A DNA stretch of 64,000 nt from Liolophura sinensis (taxonomy: Eukaryota; Mollusca; Polyplacophora; Chitonida; Chitonidae), in assembly GCF_032854445.1 (NCBI RefSeq), contig NC_088300.1, forward strand, positions 52,118,984 through 52,182,983, written 5' to 3'. Shown piece after piece: positions 59,670 through 64,000 of this stretch; the stretch's first letter is position 1; each line of letters opens with the position of its first letter. Below the pieces are notes generated by a model, which was given only the letters and a program-made list of their open reading frames with translations, had not been told where the DNA came from and ran no database searches. Position numbers and translations under genes: made by a program.

Positions 59670-62600
59670 ATCAGCCCTTTCTCCACCCAACAGAAAAAAA
59701 CCTTATTAAACCCCCAGCCACTTACGGTATCTCAACCCAATGTGTCGCAGGGAGATATGATGCAGCCAAACAAGAGGGGTCAGAACCAGTCTATAGCCGT
59801 GGGCCAGGCACCCTTTGGTAACCCAGAACAACCAATGGGCACGATTGCTCCTATCAACACCCCTAACATGATCCGTACCCCAGCTCCTCCACAGAGGACG
59901 ACAGTGTGGACAGGTAAGGGCACCAAATTTTGCCAGGTGTCGTTTCTGTTACTTAGCTAATGACTCCTCATCATCCCAAGACTCAAAAGTTAAGTACAGC
60001 GCAAACCCCATGCGTACATACATACCCAAACTGTCCCAAATACACTAAACATTTGTGGCCAGCCATTGGGGTAACTGGCAAAGGGCAACAGCTCACACCA
60101 CCAGGAGGCCCTCCTGTTTTCTCTTCCCATAAACTGTACTGCATGTTTTGTGTGCTTGAATCGTGTGTTTATTTTTTTGTCTTGTAACATTTTTAAAATC
60201 AAAATGCAAATGGCTGCAGATCATTGCCTGCTGTTAATCTAAATTTACCCGACTTGAATGTTTGTCAACTGCAAAAGCTACTTTTGGTGTGGCATGAAAT
60301 TGGCAATGACTGGCAAGGTACAAGGTATGCACGTTGACAATGTAATTTATTCCAAGACTTATTTTTTGGGAGATTTGTATTACCCTTTTTTCTCAACATT
60401 TTCACATATGAAAGAACAACTTTCAGTGCACATTTTTAATTTCATTTTAGAGTCAAAGCAATATTGGTTGGATTGGCCAGTTTCAGGATGTCACAAAAAG
60501 TATAATTATGCCTTCAGAATATTCTTAAATAAACACATTGCAAAGAGGCGAAAAGGTTGAAGCATTACAGTAGGTTTTTATAGAGACCCAAAACATGAAG
60601 TAAAATGGAAAGAAGATGGAGCATCAATGTTTGTGGATTTCTTCTTGTTCTCTACAATACCCAGCTGTAATGTATAAATGTAAAGGTGACATTTTAAATA
60701 TTGCAGACTTTGCTTCTGCCAAAGGTCATTTGAGTATTCACAGTGTACCCAGAACATTTTTGTGGAAGAAGGAGACTTTGGTGGAGGAAAAGGCTACTTT
60801 GTTGTAGAATAAGCTACTTTTTTGTAAAATAAGGCTACTTTGTTGTAGAAAAAAGCTAATTTGTTGTAGAAAAAAGCTACTTTTTTGTAGAAGAAATTGT
60901 CTTTGTTTTTGTACAGGTGCTCTGGAGTGGCAGGAGAAGTCTAAGGTGCCAGGCCTAGGTTCCTCGGGCAAGCTTACGCGGTCTCTGGCGTGTACTGTGT
61001 CCATAGCTCAGGGAGAGGTAGATCTGTACGTAATATCACCACGCCCAACCGAGAACATCCTGTTATCAGTGAGGGTTGGGGAGGGGGGAAACAGTGTGAA
61101 TTTAAAATAGTTGGTGATTTATAGACATGCATCTTTTCTTGTGTTAAATGTCATTTTTGAAATGGCTGTTGGAGGTTTGAATAAAATTATGCTATCAATT
61201 GATAGTGTATCTATGTTGAGCATTGTTTTGACAGATGGTTTTTTTTTTCAAGTATCAAGAAAATAGAAGATATTTGTAACACTTCATCATGAGGGTAATT
61301 GTTCTTAGTATAAATTGGTAGAACTATTAATTTATCATCTTTTGGACTATACTGCAAGTGAATTTTTTTCATAATTTATTAAATTGAAATGTGGTTTGAA
61401 ATACAAATTGCATTATTGTTATTATTGTCTATTGTGCTTGTCTAAATTTGTCTGGAAGCTTCGTGGCATAAGTCTTAAGAATTGATCAACTTTGAGGTTT
61501 GTCTAGTTGATTGTCGATTTTCCAGTATTATTTGACATTTACCTTATCTCTCTCCTCCGTAGGAATACCAGCAAATGGCCAAACAAACTGATCATGCAGC
61601 TCATTCCCCATAGCCTTCTAAATCCACTCAATGACCTCCTGCGCAGATCTCAGATGGTTTCTTTCCACTTTGCCCAGACCGATTTGAACGCTCTGAAGAA
61701 TCTCTATAAAGTTCTGTTCAATGGTTTTGTAAGTATAGATCTGTGAATTACCATTCCTAAAGTTCTTAATTTTCATGTCTTATAGCACACCCTCTCACAA
61801 ACATCCTTAAAAGTCTTTACTTTTGAAACTATTTTGTTCGATATCAAATTTTTTGGCATGGTGCCATCATCAGTGCATATTTTTACCTCAGTGCCTATTT
61901 GAGTACTGGGAAGCTCAACAGGCTGTGGGCATCGATTGGTTCAGATGGTTACAGTAACTGCCATTTGGGACTTTCGGGCCTTAGACCTGTGAGGTTGTGT
62001 GTTCGAATCCAGCTCATGCTATTTCAACTCCAGCAAGAAGTTAAAACGTTTGTCAAGTACAGAAGCTGTAAAGGCGCTCAGGCCTTGTTGGCATTAAGAC
62101 TAAGTGTGTAACTTCATGATGTGTATTGTGGATGTATTTTGCTGCAGGCTGGCTGCGTTCACTTCCACCCAATCACTCAGCGTGAGGTGCGCATGCTTAT
62201 TTTGCTGTACAACAAGAAGAAGAGAATGTTTGTTGGGAGGATTCCTAAAAACCAGATGGAATTTGTCAATGGTATCAGACAGGTGATTACATCCAGCAAA
62301 AACCAACAGAAACAAAAGGTGATTCTTTAGAAACTGATCCTTCTAATTGATCTTTATGATTTCAGTTGCCCTCTCTAAGTTTTTATTGATTTTTTATTTT
62401 TATTTTTCACTCTAAGCTGAACAGTAAGCTTAATTAGAGTTGTGTTTGTGTTGGAGTTTGACAAAATAAAGAAAAAATTAAGAAAGTTGAAGTAGGACAA
62501 TGGAAGTGTTGGTATGTTGTTAGGCAAATTGTGAGAAAGGATTTGAAGGTAAAAATAGGTGATATCATGGTGAGAAATTTTGTTGCAGTGTAAAAAAACA

Positions 62601-62801
62601 TTGCCTACATGATGATTGAATAACTCTACATTCATTTGTTGCTGTCTTATTTGTTTGTTTTTTTTATGATTTTTTTTTCTTTTCTTAGGTGTTCACAATT
62701 TATAATTTTTAGTACCAATGTTAGAGTGCATTAAATTTTATGAATGGAGATATTTTTCATATCTGCAAACAAGAACTTTGAAGTATTTGTCATAGTAGCT
62801 G

Positions 62802-62833
<32 letters not shown>

Positions 62834-63445
62834 GTATCTACTTGGAAATAAAGAGTGAAGTTTTTCGAAACATCTTTGGGGCAAAATTTTAATCTGTTGT
62901 TTCCAGACTTGGATTTTGACATCGTGTTTGAGAGTACAGCCCACATTGATAGTATACAGTAGTAAAACTTGATGCATTTTCTGCAAAGTTTAAATGATTT
63001 AGTTGTAGAAATGTTTCTTATTAGAATGTGTTTTGGTTTGTGCACAGAATCCTATGATCCTCTTATTTTGTACTAGCAGTAGAAATTGAACATGTAAACA
63101 GCAGTACATTGTTTGTCTGTGATGTTATGTACATGTAAGACAGCTGTAGGTTAACCGCTATGTAGTCAGGTAGCCCCGACGACCAGTCCACATACTGTTT
63201 TTGGAGAGACAAAAAGTGAAATATGGAGTTTAGGATGTAGTTTACCATATAAAAATGGAGACTGAGTCTGTTCCAATTAACTTAGAATGTGGCTTAATGG
63301 ACAGATTTCTCTGATTTGGGATATGGTCCAACATGTGAAAAAGCTTCCCAGCTTTCTTCATGGGTTGTAAAAAGGTCAGTTTTCCTTTAGGCCCAGCAGT
63401 CAGTCTGGAAATTAAGTAGCCTGCTGTGGTGATGGGTCTTGATTG
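59670..63445 (+). pseudogene. MED25 partial copy 3 (3' half of exon 11 to distal intron 14)
   Basis: Starts with the identical fusion junction as copy 2 (AG at 59668-59669), so it arose by duplicating the copy 2-type unit. Open segments: exon 11 remnant 59670-59913 (244 nt), exon 12 60917-61025, exon 13 61563-61728 (protein identical to copy 2), exon 14 62148-62318. The 1.05-kb insertion is missing, but so is the surrounding intron (deletion at about 61841), so it may have been lost. Unlike copies 1 and 2 it continues past the TA run into distal intron 14, with a further deletion at about 62359. No stop interrupts any of the four segments. Confidence 0.85.
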
Positions 63446-64000
63446 TCTTTTTGATATCATTTTGATATTTTGGTACCAAATGAAATGTTGCCTGTTGTTT
63501 CTTTATTGATTGACATGGTCAGTTAATATGCATGTTCATTGTAAATTTTGAATGAATTTGCCAAGCACAAAATATTTATGTCTTTGTTTTTTGTTTTGGA
63601 AGAGTGGAATTACAGATTCCTGAGCATTTTTTCAATGCAAACATTTTTTGAAAACTTCAAATTATATTGAAAGTCTGAATGAAAAGATTTATCTGTATAC
63701 CACTTCCTTTTGAATATGGACAATTTGTGCCTTTGTGAAAAAGTGAAATCATTACAGTTAGGAACCATTGTTTTATATAGTATGCTCTCATCTTTAAATA
63801 TATTTCATGAATAACACCATTTTTTTCCCTGTGTTTATGATTTAGGGTTAAATAAACAAAAGAAAAAAAAAGAAAAGCTAGAGAAAAGCAGGTAGTAATT
63901 AGTCAGATTATTGATACTGGTGCTGAAGGTGTATTTAGGAAAATGTTTATCGGTAATGTGATACACAATGAATGAATAGCTGAACACCACTTCAGCAATT
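63446..64000 (+). pseudogene. Copy of the MED25 3'UTR closing the ACID array (continues past right edge)
   Basis: From about 63476 (AATGAAATGTTGCCTG) to the window end the sequence follows 41465-42000 with small indels, ending GAATAGCTGAACACCACTTCAGCAATT in both. Exons 15-20 and their introns (orig. about 31447-41464) are missing between copy 3 and this piece. A filler of about 30 bp (63440-63473) marks the join. It could supply a 3' end for transcripts of the array. Confidence 0.8.

Noticed and set aside
49449-63445. Assembly artefact (collapsed or falsely repeated MED25 segment)
   Set aside because: The copies differ by many substitutions, private insertions (1.05-kb element, Penelope-like piece) and deletions, so they are real, separate loci. 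Local indels may still be errors.

Overview
The window is animal nuclear DNA. Its genes are split by GT-AG introns, it is AT-rich, it contains tRNA-derived SINEs, and its three conserved genes (TADA3, PIGV, MED25) are metazoan housekeeping genes. Several SINE families have 3' tails of the kind I associate with mollusc genomes, and ACATGTA-type words are frequent. A marine mollusc, possibly a bivalve, is the best guess, but this rests on remembered repeat families and was not searched.

Layout. (1) 1-3.0 kb, minus strand: the first four coding exons of TADA3 (SAGA/ATAC adapter), running off the left edge. (2) 3.0-4.0 kb: a divergent intergenic region with CCAAT boxes. (3) 4.0-7.0 kb, plus strand: PIGV, three exons. 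Exon 2 carries three single-base indels that shift the frame. (4) 8.6-40.3 kb, plus strand: MED25, 20 in-frame coding exons plus one frame-breaking optional exon. It encodes a VWA domain (exons 1-7), a Pro/Gln-rich linker (8-11), the ACID/PTOV activator-binding domain (12-14) and a Met/Gln-rich tail with an LXXLL motif and an acidic C-terminus. Its introns hold two large minisatellites, a 107-bp unit (19 copies) and a 73-bp unit (about 31 copies), plus several SINEs. (5) 42-49.4 kb: intergenic DNA with a foldback element, SINE pieces, small tandem repeats and two isolated exon-like segments. (6) 49.4-64 kb: three tandem, partial, same-strand copies of the central part of MED25. Each keeps exons 12, 13 and 14 (the ACID domain) open with intact splice sites. 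The array ends in a copy of the MED25 3'UTR that runs off the right edge.

Main finding. The array is a local amplification of the ACID/PTOV domain beside its parent gene. One repeat unit (partial exon 11 + 12 + 13 + 14) is 690 nt, a multiple of three, and each duplication junction places an AG in the phase that exon 14 donates. If transcribed and spliced it could encode a serial-ACID protein, which would parallel vertebrate PTOV1, a MED25 relative with two such domains. Against this, exon 10 of the first copy is broken, no promoter is proven, and the changes in exon 14 are mostly amino-acid-changing, as expected for relaxed constraint. Copies 1 and 2 also carry a shared insertion of about 1.05 kb with a minus-strand, Tudor-like reading frame.
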